A DNA stretch of 64,000 nt from Acanthococcus lagerstroemiae (lineage: Eukaryota > Arthropoda > Insecta > Hemiptera > Eriococcidae): assembly GCA_031841125.1 (NCBI GenBank), contig JAJSSI010000013.1, forward strand, positions 506,993 to 570,992, written 5' to 3'. Below the pieces are notes generated by a model. The model had not been told where the DNA came from. It made no database searches and saw only the letters and a list, made by a program, of their open reading frames with translations. Below are positions 33,810 through 45,400 of this stretch, piece after piece; within the stretch, counting starts at the first letter, position 1, and each line of letters starts with the position of its first letter. The position numbers were made by a program, and so were the translations under genes.

Positions 33810-35363
33810 CAAAGAACACGTGAAAGATGAGAACGAATATATATTACAATCTACAACAAACTGATAGTACAAGCCACGAAAAACCCGTTGATAGGCGTAA
33901 TCCCCACCTACTGTATGCACCTGCGCGTATGCTATACATCTATAGTTTAATTGATTAATGGATTTGTCCAGCCTTCTTCTGTTGATCGATTAATTTGATA
34001 ATCGATTACTTTGGATAATCGATTAATACATTACCAAGCGAATAATCTCCCATGCAGGGACGTAGTGAAAGGGGGGCAGAGGAGCAGCTTGCCCTCCTGG
34101 CCTTCTAATGTTGTAAAAAGTAAGAAAATTCAGCGTTTTCGGACTGTCAGTTGGAAAAATCATAATTTTATTAATTTTACCAACTTTTTGTAATTAAAGT
34201 AGCGAAAAACTGTTGAAAATTTAGTCTAATCAAGTACATAAAAAACGAAGATGAGTACTGAAAAAAAAAATGCGTTTCAAAAGTTGAGTTTGCGAAATGT
34301 CCATTGAAATTGCCAACTGAACATATCAAGAGGTAAGGTAACAAAGTCGGTTACACTGGTTACGCGTGTTGTCGTATTGCCGTTTCTCTCTACTCCACTT
34401 ACAAATCCGATCTAGTCTCATTACTTCCCTTTTTACTGCTAGCAGTGAGAATTGGTAGTACAATTTAAAAAATAGTAGTGATTTCCTGGCTGGGTACAAG
34501 GAAAAAAGATTTGGTTTCAATTTTCGTGTAACAATTAAGAATGGCAAAGAAAAGACAAAGGTGTAAGTATACACTGTAGATTATGCACAATAAGTATTAC
34601 TCTTATTCAAGTTTTAGTCTTATCATTTTCATGCAGTAAAACCTCCTTTACACAAAACTGATGGGGAATGGCAAAATTTTCGATTTAGGGACAGTCTCAA
34701 AGTAGAGAGAGTTCGAATATTCGAGGTGAATAAAAAAAAAAAATCGTTCTATCAACGTATTTTCTATTTGCACAGTATAACGTATACGTAATTCAGTCCA
34801 GCTTATTTTTTATACGAGTATGTGCAACAAAGGAATCAGTAAAGTCATCATATGCTTCAAATTGTGTCTAAACATGTTCATAAAATACAATAAAATTTTC
34901 ATGTCCTTATGTAAACTTCAAATAGGCGAGGTTTTAATAGGAAAACGTTCGAATTTTAGAGGGTTTCTCATACAAACTTCACATTGGCTAGATTTTAATA
35001 TCAAAACGTTCAAATTGTAGATGGGGTTTCACGTGTTATTTCATCGTATTACTGAGGGTGTCAAAAACAGTGTATTCTTTTGAATGTGAGAGGTTTCTCC
35101 AAGGGACAAGCGTTTTACTTCGTGCTACAGAGGTTTTTGTATTAACACGGTTCGATTTAATGAGATTTTATTGTATTTCTTTGCAGCGGAGATTGATTTT
35201 TAATCCTGGGAGACTGCTTCAAGCAGTGAAGAAGAGGATTATAGAAGAGGAGATGCCTCGGATTGCCAATATAGGAAAAAATATGCGCTGTTAGCGGAAT
35301 CAGATGACATATCATTCGTTATTCATCGCTCTTGGTTCAAAAATGATTCCTCTGGCCATCAAA
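33810..35363. other. Intergenic, no gene
   Basis: AT-rich. A hAT-like terminus (cagggacgtagtgaaagggg) occurs at 34056 without a partner. The open frames at 34820-35294 have no recognisable content. Confidence 0.4.
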
Positions 35364-35640
35364 AATTAAATAATTGAACGATTATATGAAGTTCAATTCC
35401 AATTGTAGAAGGGTTCCTCCAAGCAGAAAGCACTGTAGTACCTCACATCACGCGTGCTAACATGCCATGGTTGAAAGCCCAAAAAAGTAAAAACCTGGCT
35501 GCAGCACGGCGAACACGTTCCCTCCATTATCATTCTTGAAAGTACACGGATTCCCAGGGAGGGAAGGGAGGGACATTTCTGCTTGGAGGAATCCTTCTAC
35601 AATTGAAATTGAACTTCATATAATCGTTCAGTTTTTTAAT
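35364..35640. repeat. Fold-back (MITE-like) inverted repeat
   Basis: The arm at about 35364-35432 (aattaaataattgaacgat to caagcagaaag) is inverted at about 35578-35640 with few mismatches. The phrase ggttcctccaagcagaaagc recurs once more in direct orientation at 35649. The loop has no coding sequence. Confidence 0.75.
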
Positions 35641-36540
35641 TGTAGTACAGGTTCCTCCAAGCAGAAAGCACTGTAGATGTTGAAAGAGAAATCCGCGTAA
35701 GGCGAAAAAGTATGCCTCTTCAAAAGAAGAAATGTATTGGCAAAACGAACAAGCGATATCCAAGATATCCACAAAATAAGTAAGCATTTAACGCCATTCG
35801 TCTCCGGTGGCAAAAAATTAAAAATAAGGAGAAAAATAAACTAAAATTAATTGCGCAAGAAAAAAGTTTTTACGACGATCAGATTGGCGGTGGGTTCAAA
35901 ATCGCCAATACAAACGACCGTGTCCATGGAAACGAGTGGATGGTTGTAAAACTTTGCAAAAACCGAGCACAACGTCCAGCTGGTTGCCTGAAAAATCACG
36001 TCCGCAGAGACACCATTCCAGCGCGCTGCTGAGGTTGTAGAGTGTTGTGTGCTGTGAGCAGTAAATTGTGGGTCGATACCCGCGGTATGTAGTGTACACT
36101 TGACCCAGCAGCTCAGTGTCTGAGTAGAGGCCGCTCGATGTGGCGGTACGGAAGTCACATATCATTCTATAGTGCAGAGTAATAATAATGAAGAAGAAAA
36201 ATGGGTAACTTACTTGTACGCTATTTTCACTGCTGATTATATCCACCAAATGAACAGTGTATGCTTATCCTCAACTTATGTGTAAGTTCTCTTGGGGACA
36301 CAAGTGAACACTGAACTCTGTTAATAATATTTGCTCCAGAGAATTGGTAACTGAAAAACGGAAGTAAGAACAGCACTCAACACATGTAAACGTTGAAAAG
36401 TGTCCCTCTAATCAATAATAAAACAGGATCAAATCCTTATATGTATTTACAGTTTGCTCCAAGAGCTAGTGTTCACTTTTGGCCACAAAAGCCACTCTTT
36501 GTTTATCTTGTATAACTTATTCTTCTCCCCTTTCTGTTTC
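35641..36540. other. Intergenic, no gene
   Basis: No recognisable protein or bounded repeat. Candidate 5' exons for the short acidic frame at 36566 would lie here, but none is convincing. Confidence 0.35.
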
Positions 36541-36565
36541 AGTTGCTAGAGTGTAGTTTTTCACC

Positions 36566-36775
36566 ATGTCCAAAATTCACAAAAAATATGATGAAATAAT
36601 TTCCTACAATGACAATGAACTGAGTTTGGATGATGAAGAGAAAGAAGCAGAAGAGGAGGAGGAGGACCATGAACCAACTAGAGATTTCTTAAATCAAGAT
36701 GAGAATGCACAACCTGCAGAACATATTAAAGGGAACAGAAACACTTTTAAGTCAAGGTTCCAGCTATTGGGATAG
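36566..36775 (+). CDS. Short acidic protein or first coding exon, unknown
   Basis: An ATG lies 25 bases after a good acceptor (tttctgtttcag). It opens a 69-codon frame with a run of Glu/Asp (residues about 22-35), similar in flavour to the acidic N-terminal exons of insect transposase genes. I do not recognise it. It could be an orphaned first exon of an element whose remainder has been replaced, or chance. There is no downstream partner before the fold-back at 37165. Confidence 0.3.
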   Translation: MSKIHKKYDEIISYNDNELSLDDEEKEAEEEEEDHEPTRDFLNQDENAQPAEHIKGNRNTFKSRFQLLG

Positions 36776-37552
36776 GTGGCAAGCTATTACCGATCGTCGT
36801 TTTAACAGACAGGGCAGCGCCTTTAAAAATGTACTGTGTCCATAGCACCTGGGTTGATATAAAATTATAAACGATGGTTACGTTTACACACCTGCCAGAA
36901 TGAAGGGCGCACGACTGACACAGAGTGACGGTATTATCCGGTATCTCATTGAGAATTCCTATACGCAAAACACAAAACAAATTACATATACCTACCCTGT
37001 TGGAAGCAGTCGAACCAAAACAACGGAGATACAATTTACCTGGAAAGCGAATCTAATAAAATTCCTGTACAAAGATTTTCGTATGTGTATGTCTTCTACT
37101 TTATATGTACCTAATTGTGTTCTATTCTTACATTGCTGCTCAATCTACCTTTTTTTTTTCTCATTCAGAAGGCCAGTTGTGGTTGATCGGTTGATGGGAG
37201 GGGGTATTAGTATTACTAGAGCGGATCTAAGAGCTATTGACAAGCCTTAATTGAAGAACAAACAGCTCTGACAAAGAAAAACAGAATTAAGGTCGCTTCA
37301 CACTCATCAGTGATGGAACAGTACCGTGACCGTCATGTGATTTCACCAGCAAGATGAAACAGATTCTTCTAGGAATTGTAAGCGGCCTGTTCACACACAC
37401 ACGATGCAGGACCATGAAAGTGCAAACAGTGCTCAAACCGTCACCGTAACGTGATCGGCAATACCGTTGGCGACGATATTTTTGCATTTTCACGTCCGTA
37501 CTTTTGCAGCAGTGTCACGAGTTTTTTGAGTTTGTGGGTTTCCAGCTAAAAG

Positions 37553-39705
37553 ATGGATGATGAAAAACTTATTGAGTTAGTGCGTAATTATCCAGTGCTG
37601 TATGATCAGTCCAATAAAAAATATATGGACTCGGATTTCAAGAATACTTTCTGGCGTAAAATAGGAACTGAAATGAAAACAGATGGTGAGTACAGTACAT
37701 GTATATTACAAGTAGAATGCATAGCTACAGGCTTCAATAAATGGTGAACTACGACGATAATTGTAATTACACTTACAACCATCCAAATCATATCCTACTC
37801 CATAACGTAACATTTCTTACACCTGGGAATTTGAAGACTAAGGGAGTGATCCAGCATCCGAACTAAAATAATCAGCAAATATCTCGCGAACACGAAATGC
37901 TTTTGCTGTTGCATTCCCTCCTTGAAAACATAGATTGTTCAATGATCGATTTTGATTTTTGTTATCAAGTTGAGGAGTAACATAATTGTACGTATTTCCA
38001 TCGTATTTCTTAATAAAATTATGCAATAAACAGCAGGCCAAAATTATGTAATCTATATATTTTGGCAAAGCTTGAATTCGCCTCTTAAAAATTCTAAACT
38101 TTTAAATTAAAATGCCGAAAGTATTTTCTGATGTTCTTCGGGCACGACTCAAAAAATAATTATAATTACGCTTCCGATTATCCAAATCATCTCCTGGATA
38201 TGGTCGCATTAGGTACGTTTTCAGAGGGAATGCCTCATCACCAACGATCACATGTGGAACTTCAATGTTGGTATTTGGTAAAGTAGAATTTATTGGAACA
38301 TTCAACAAACCATTTGAAAGAGCTTTACCCAAATTTGAATTGGCGAAAATTCCCCCATCGCTGTTCTTACCATATGCTCCCACATTGACAGCAATAAAAT
38401 TGTAATGAGCGTCGACAAGGGCTAACAGAACCACAGAAAACGTTTTTTTGTAATTGAAGAATAATGATCCAGAGTTTGGTGGAGCCTGAATTATAACATG
38501 TTTTCCATCAAGCGCTCCGATACAATTGAGGAAATTCCACACCTCATGAAAATCATTGGCGATATTTTTCCACAATTCTTCTGTAGGAACAGGCATCAAC
38601 TCGTTCATCAAATTTTCAGCGATTACCTTGCATGTTTCTCGTACGATCTTGTGAACTGTAGAATGTCCCTGCCGATAGCTAAATGAAATTGTGTTCAACA
38701 CATCTCCAGTGGTCAAATATCTAAAAAGGAAAACGGATAATAAGGGGAAACTATTAATGTTAAGAAATACCAAAAATATAAATTGAAAAACACTACAATG
38801 AAGTTTATGATCATGTTTTAGGGTCATCATGTACATCTAGATGGGCTAATATCAGAGATAATTTCAGAAAATCTTTGAAGAAAAATAAAACTAAGAGTGG
38901 TCAAAACGCAAAAACGGTAAAACCCTACAAATATTCAGAGCAGTTGAATTTTTTGGTACCGTTCATTGAGGAAAGAGAGACCAAGAGTAATATAGATAGC
39001 GATGCTACAAATGTCGAGGCTAATGTTCAAGAGGATGTAGATAATGTATTGTTAGAAGATGAGTCGACTCAACGCAGCATAAATGAAGTCGATAATTGTT
39101 CAACACATGCTGAATCACAAAATAATGCATCTTCCAATTCAAAAGCAGCTGTTTCAACATCCGCTGAGTCACGAAATCAAAATGCATCATTGTCAAAGTT
39201 TGAGGCACCTACTCCTGTACCGTAAAAGAAATCCAAATTGACGCCACATATTCCTCAACCAAAAACTGCTGCTGCTGCTGTAATGGAATACCTCATGAGA
39301 AAAAATGAAAATGAGTCTGCTACTTCACAACACCCAGTAGATGCTTTTCTAACAGGAATTGCTCCTGCGTTGAAAAAATTACCTCCCATATATTGGTATT
39401 TCGCTAAATCTGAGATATTTGCAACTGTGCAGAAGTTCAAGTACAAAGTGCTTGTCGATGAAGATGAATTTTTGAGTCAATTTCCCACGCAAACATGCTG
39501 TACCTCAATGTATTCTGAACAGGCTTCCCCTGTACAAAATTATCAGCGATCTGCCTCGACATGTACTTCGCCACTATACTCGGATCTACCTTCTCCTGCA
39601 GGAAGCTACCATCAACCTATTTCAAGGAATGATCTTCAAAATAAATCACCTGCTGATGAAACATATTCACTGCAGCAGTATTTTCATAGTTATTCCGATA
39701 ATTGA
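37553..39705 (+). pseudogene. Harbinger MADF-BESS accessory protein
   Basis: DNA-binding partner that PIF/Harbinger elements encode beside the transposase. Exon 1 is 37553-37685 (MDDEKLIELVRNYPVLYD..., the start of a MADF domain). The intron has donor GTGAGT and acceptor TTTTAG. Exon 2 from 38822 completes MADF with SRWANIRDNFRKSLKK and YKYSEQLNFLVPF. An acidic Ser/Asn-rich linker follows, then a BESS motif, DAFLTGIAPALKKLP...KSEIFATVQKF (about 39340-39440). A TAA at 39223 interrupts the linker with the frame open on both sides. The intron contains the whole last exon of the transposase gene on the other strand. Confidence 0.85.
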
Positions 39706-40388
39706 ACAAAAACAAGATTTTATATGTATTTTTACTCAGAGATAAGTACATATATGTATATCTTAAGTTCTATTTGTGAAAAAAATGATTTGTAGAACTA
39801 AAAAAAATCTTTATCGCTATTTTTGTTGAAAAAAGAAGAATAAATTTTTTCCAAATTGTGCATAAATTTTCATTCCTTGCTACAAAGAGAATCAAAGTTT
39901 GAATTTTCAAGCAAAATTAGGTCAAGGTTGGTCGGCCAACTTTTACAAATTTTTCAGAGTCTACAGTGCGTTTTCATTCCTTAAATGAAATAAGTACCTA
40001 GGTGAATCGAATAGACAAACTGGATTGAATTTTTCAATTATTATTAGGTATAAAAAGTATTTCAAATCACAACTTACCTCAAACAAACTGAAAGTTTCTC
40101 GTGTGGTGTAATAGCCTTTCTCCAATGCGTGTCTCGTTTTTCCAGGTGGATTTATAGTTTACTTAATAGTAAGTTAAACGAATATTGCGACATTTTGAAG
40201 TATTCAAAAAACTTCGTACTATCATCTAACAACTCTTTATATAGAGTAGCATATTCTCCTTCTATTTCTCTCTTTTTCCATGCCGGATGAACCCAAAACC
40301 TTTTTTTGATACCGTGTCCATTCTGTTCTTCCTCTTCTTCGTCCAAAATTGTAGCGATCATAATAAGCTCGTCCTCGGAAAACACCAT
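37838..40388 (-). pseudogene. PIF/Harbinger transposase
   Basis: DDE_Tnp_4-type transposase. Exon 1 (40388 down to 40078) has KKRFWVHPAWKKREIEGEY and RKAITPHEKLSVCLR. The intron 40077-38721 (GTAAGT...TTTTTAG) joins in phase to YLTTGDVLNTISFSYRQGHSTV. The catalytic residues lie in GALDGKHVII (first Asp), VGDEAFPLK (second Asp) and RTSENTFGIL (Glu). The C-terminus has RIFKRRI and ACCLLHNF. TAA codons at 40154-40152 and 38104-38102 (just after the catalytic Glu) interrupt an otherwise continuous frame. Its intron holds exon 2 of the MADF-BESS gene. Confidence 0.9.
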
Positions 40389-40960
40389 TTTGCACTCAAA
40401 ATTGTTTGATAATCAAAATACATATAAATGCCAAACGCAGACTGCACAATGTAGTAAACACCAGAACGAACGATTCAAAAATGACGGCCAGGCAACTGAT
40501 AAAATACTGTTCAGTTTGAATTGAAATAAAAAAAATCACGGACCACTGACAAGACGGTATGGTCACGGTACTGTCACATCACTGATGAGTGTGAAGCAAC
40601 CTTTACAGGTGGACCGGTGAGGCGCTGGCTCTCAAATGGCATGTTGAGTGGTGTCGAAAGGTGGGACACAAAGAAGAAGCCAATAACAAACTCTTCGACT
40701 GAGGAACAAACTGTTCAGACAAAAAACCGAGGAATATGACAGTCAGGCAAAGTGCAAAGCGCCGAGCTAGACTAGCACGAGCGAAAAGAGTGACGGAGAC
40801 GGGTAGCCAGCGCCTCACCGGTCCACCTGTTATTCTATTTTTCTGTGTCAGAGCTGTTTGTTCTTCAATTAAGGCTTGTCAATAGCTCCTAGATCCGCTC
40901 TAGTAATATGTACTAATACTCTCCCCCATCAACCAATCAACCACGACTGGCCTTCCACCT

Positions 40961-41784
40961 CCACAACTCCTCTCCCAACATTACCACCTTCCTGCGGCCA
41001 CCCTCCCCACCTAGGCCCACATGCTCCATCTACCCTCCCCCTTCACGAGGTCTTCCCGGCCACAACCCCTGCACCTCAGTGGCTCCTCGCTCCACCGCGG
41101 CCCCACGTCTTTGGTTGTTAAATCTTTGCAACTAAATTTTATTTATGCATAGAAAAAATTTCCTAGTTTCTTTCGAAAGAGTGGTGCCTCGTTCCCGGAC
41201 AACTAGTTCGCCGAAAGTTCAAGGTTCAGAGAAGCCGATCTTTAGGAATAATTTTCGGGGGGGGGGGGGCGAAAATTGAAATTGCTACAGGAAGAATAAT
41301 AAATTGAAATAATTTATTCATTTCAGGCATTTTAGTTTTGAATCCGTAAATTTTTTCATTTTTCAACCAAAAGCAAAACATGAACCAGGGGTGTAAATTT
41401 GAGATCGGAACGTGTCATCAAACCCTAGTTGGGGCGCAAATGATTTTTATTATTATTAAGATTATTTAGAAACTTTTATTAATAAAAGGAAAAACATTTC
41501 ACCGTTGTTTTTCCCCACAGCTTTTGTAACTTACATAAGTAACATATGTTCGTTATTTCAGGTTTATAATTTTCAGTTGTTAATATTGTAGTAATATAAG
41601 CATTTTGTCACACTCGATTTGCGTTTAAATTAATTGAAGAGGATCCTACCCCTATAAATCTAAGTAGGCTAGTATTGTCGTTGGAAGGAAGTGTCTTGAG
41701 AAAAAATGTGTTCGATCATTCCGAAACAATATTCTATTCCTCATAATTGTGTTTATAAGAAACAAACCACGACTTTGTAAACAA
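40961..41784. other. C-rich block, then AT-rich sequence without genes
   Basis: 40961-41110 is strongly C-rich on this strand (runs such as cctccccacctaggcccac) and unlike its neighbours; its Pro-rich translation has no family support. The remainder holds a G homopolymer at about 41260 and no gene. Confidence 0.5.
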
Positions 41785-41910
41785 CCACCACAAAATGATA
41801 TGGAACCACCACAAAATGATATGGAACCATCACAAAATGATATGAAACCACCACAAAATGATATGGAACCACCACAAAATGATATGGAACCACCACAAAA
41901 TGATATGGAA
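41785..41910 (+). repeat. 21-bp tandem repeat, six units
   Basis: Six copies of ccaccacaaaatgatatggaa, two with single-base changes. In one plus-strand frame it reads PPQNDME per unit with no stop. The sequence immediately after the last unit, ccaccgtaagttg, contains a strong splice donor. It could be a repeat-encoding exon; I have no independent support for a gene. Confidence 0.9.
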
Positions 41911-42496
41911 CCACCGTAAGTTGTTGTACACATTTCTCTCCCACACACCCTCAGACCCTGTTCCCCTTTACTTATCTATCCCGCAAAAAAAGGTTTTGAA
42001 CGCATGTTGCAGATCCACTAGCCCTTTTCTTGGACTACCATCATATTTAGGGATGAAGCACCCCAAAATCCAGCCTCACATTGACGACACACATCTGTTA
42101 CTACGACGCTTCATAACGAACTCACAGAGCCCTCACAGAAGGATCACAGAAAATTCACAATATCTCCCCAAAGCCCTCACGATGCCAACACTACTTAGGG
42201 GATCTCATCACAAAACTCTCACACACTTCCTTAATAAGTAGCAACACCTCTCACAATATTGGCACAACCCCGCCACACATGCTGCACAAATTCGAAACAA
42301 CATCCATCACATGTACCTTGATAGTGATGGCCATCACACACTGCTCACACAAGTGCAATCCCTAGCGACATTGTTCATACTAATGTGTAGCCAAAGTGTG
42401 ACATTTGTTGTCCATTGTTACGTATCACATAGGTGCAAAATATTTGACACAAAACGTATGTAATTCCACACGACACAATCGCGTTTCATTTTGCAG
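41911..42496. other. Intergenic or intronic, no gene
   Basis: A possible intron or upstream region of the exon array. It has many ctcaca/tcacac phrases between 42060 and 42370 and no recognisable domain. Confidence 0.4.
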
Positions 42497-45400
42497 ATCG
42501 GGTATCAGAGTTGAAAGAAGCCAGTTGCAGCCATCATGACGACCCCTTGCCTTTTTCTAAGACGGAACATTCGGATTCCAAATGTAGGTATTGGTACTTA
42601 TCAACCTATGTGAATAGTTAGTTTTTAATCATGCATACAAAAACATCAAAGTTGAAAGAAGCCAGTCACAGCTATCATGACGACCCCTTGCATGTTTCTA
42701 TGCCGAAAGATTCTGAATGCAAACGTAGGTATTGGTACTTATCAACCTATGTGAATAGTTAGTTTCCTATCATACTATACTTTCTTTACTTTTTTTTCAA
42801 TCAGCAAAAACATCAGAGTTGAAAGAAGCCAGTCGCAGCCATCATGACGACCCCTTGCATATTTCTAAGATGGAAGATTCGAATTTCAAATGTAGGTATT
42901 GGTACTTATCAACCTACGTGAATAGTTAGTTTCCAATCATACTATACTTTCTTTACTTTTTTTTCAATCAGCAGAAACATCAGAGTTGACAAAAGCCAGT
43001 CACAGCCATCATGACGACCCCTTGCATTTTTCTAAGACGGAAGATTCGGATTCCAAATGTAGGAATTCGTACTTATCAACCTATGTGAATAGTTAGTTTT
43101 CAATCATAGGAGTAGCGTAATTTCAAAAACGCCTAAATCAATTTTCGTCGGTTTTGAGTTAGCGACGGATTCGGGCAGTGGAAGTGGTAGCGCATGTGTG
43201 TAACATATCAGAACACCGAAAATGTACTTCTGTACCGGTAGAGAACGCTGCAGAAGTGAAGGCATGAAAATTTAGTAGTTTCAAAAACGCCTAAGTCATT
43301 CGTTCGTTCAGATCACTGATATGGATGTTCATTATCACAGCAGGAGGTATCGTTACTCAACAAACGTGTAGTAAGAGATTGTAAACGACTAATTAAGGTA
43401 TAATAAAGTAATTAATTAATTTATATTATTCGGCGTATCGTAAATCATGTCTCAGAGCGCAGCAGAGGAAGAAGTAAGTAAAGTTTATCTTGAGCGAAAT
43501 GTACAATCTTGATTACAAGAATGTAACTTCATCTATTGTCTCTGCACATCCTTGTAGGTGAGTGAGGTCCCTCAAGAGAGAAGTGGACATAGACGAAACG
43601 TTCAGCAATGGCAGTGTAACCTCAAGAAATATGCTAGGAATAGCCGCGAAAGTAAAGTTTGTGCTCGTCGACAGTGTGGTCATGTTCGTGGGACGCATAC
43701 GCGATGTGATATTCAAGATCTAACTGATAATGACATCAACGTTTTCGTGGATCAACTGTACTCGCATACAACTGCTGTTAGCCAGAATCAATTTCTCAGT
43801 CAGTATATCGTACCGTATTTGCCAGCATCGCATCGTCCGCGAAAGGACACCCCAAGGAACCGAACGCACAACCAATATTTTGTTCGAAGAGCAGATGGAA
43901 AACTAGTGCTTGTGTGTGCTATGGCCTTTCAAAAAATCACAGGTATAAAGCGAAAAAGGCTAAATACGATTTCTACAAACTTTTTGGATACTGGAGAGTG
44001 GCCAAAAGAACGTCGTGGCGGAGCTCGCCGCGTTGGACCACGAATGGAGATTGAGGAATCCATAATTTCGCACATCCAAAAATTTCCTGTACAGCAAAGT
44101 CATTACAGCAGGAATAAGTCAGTACGTCAATATCTCGCTTCGGGTCTGTCGATTACAGCCATGTACAAGGCGTGGAAAGAAATACGAGAAGCCGAAGGAT
44201 TACGTACTACCAAATTTTGCACGTATCGCAGAATCTTTCGCGAGCGATTTAACCTCAGCTTTCACGCTCCTGCCACTGATCTCTGTGCAACATGCGAACA
44301 GTACCATCATCTGGTTCATGCGAAGGTGGACAAGACTACGAATCTACTCGCGTGGAAGTTACATAAAGCGCAAGCCAAGAAGTTTTATTCGTTATTAAAA
44401 CAGTCAAAACACCGGTGCGACTCTCTCACTGTTGCCTTCAATGTACAGAAAAATTTGCCGCTTCCCAAGACGAATGTCAGCATCGAATATTACATGAGAC
44501 AACTGTGGTTGTATAATTTGGGAATAATTATACATGGCGATACACTACCAAAGAAGAACGTATACTTCTATACATGGATGGAGCATCAAAGTGGAAAGGG
44601 TTCTAATGAAATTTGTTCCGCCTTGGCGAACTTTCTCAAACGTATGAAACCGCGCGTTTGTAAACATGGGTACAAGCACCTAGAATTATTCGCCGACAGT
44701 TGCCCTGGACAAAATAAAAATCTATCAATCATAGTTCTCTTACTCTCGTACGTAAATTCGAAAATGAATGTGTTCCGCGATATTACATTCATCTTCCCGA
44801 TCCGCGGACACTCTTTCCTACCTCCCGATCGGGTTTTTGCAAACGTTGAACGGCAAGTACGACGTAAGTCTACCTTCTCTACACCAGAGGACTACTATCG
44901 AATTTTGCGCAAGTTTGGCAGGGTCAAGATTCTCGGACAAGATTGGACTGTTTCTAACTACCGTCATTTGACTGCCACTTGGTTCAAGAAGAATCCCAAT
45001 ATTCAGCTCCGCGCCAGTCGTATTTGGAAGTTCGTTCATGGTGTGAAAACAGTGAAGCTGTGGAAGGCGTATTCTCAGGAACTTGCACCCAGTGTAGACA
45101 TCGATCTGTGGAAACCAGAAACAATGAAGCGTCGATCTTTGGCCGGTATAAAGCCACCGCGCATTAAGTGCACCGAGACTCATGTCACTCATGCCAAGAA
45201 AGCCGATATTCAGAAGCTACTCGAATACGTCCCACTCGCCGCTCGTCAATTTTATGTGGACGCCTTGAAAACCTCCGTTCCGGGTAAGAAGGACCAGGAT
45301 GGACCCCTGATGTTGCCCGTCGACGATACTTCTACGATAGCTCCTTCCATGACAGCTCCTTCCACGACAGCTACTTCTGACTTAGGTACTTCAAGCACAG

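Larger units (their letters stand above)
37290..40602. mobile_element. PIF/Harbinger element, 3313 bp
   Basis: Inverted termini of 42 bp with three mismatches (37290-37331, starting AGGTCGCTTCACACTCATCA, and 40561-40602) are flanked by TTA on both sides (37287-37289, 40603-40605), the 3-bp TWA-type duplication of this superfamily. It carries the expected gene pair: a DDE transposase on the minus strand and a MADF-BESS accessory gene on the plus strand. Their exons alternate along the DNA. Confidence 0.93.
37165..40960. mobile_element. Fold-back element interrupted by Harbinger
   Basis: The left arm, 37165-37289 (gaaggccagttgtggttg to gacaaagaaaaacagaa), continues after the Harbinger element as 40603-40632 (ttacaggtggaccggtgagg). 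The right arm, about 40805-40960, is the inverse of both pieces, in order and with few mismatches. The arms are about 155 bp and the loop about 170 bp. It has no coding sequence. The Harbinger element landed in the left arm. I could not fix the outer target duplication. Confidence 0.75.

Noticed and set aside
40876..41121. Pro-rich protein in the C-rich block
   Set aside because: The reading follows from base composition and overlaps the fold-back arm.
41785..42496. 21-bp repeat exon as the direct upstream exon of the 87-nt array
   Set aside because: The PPQNDME frame ends in phase 2 at its donor, while the array exons need phase 1. The frame that would fit has a TGA in the third unit.
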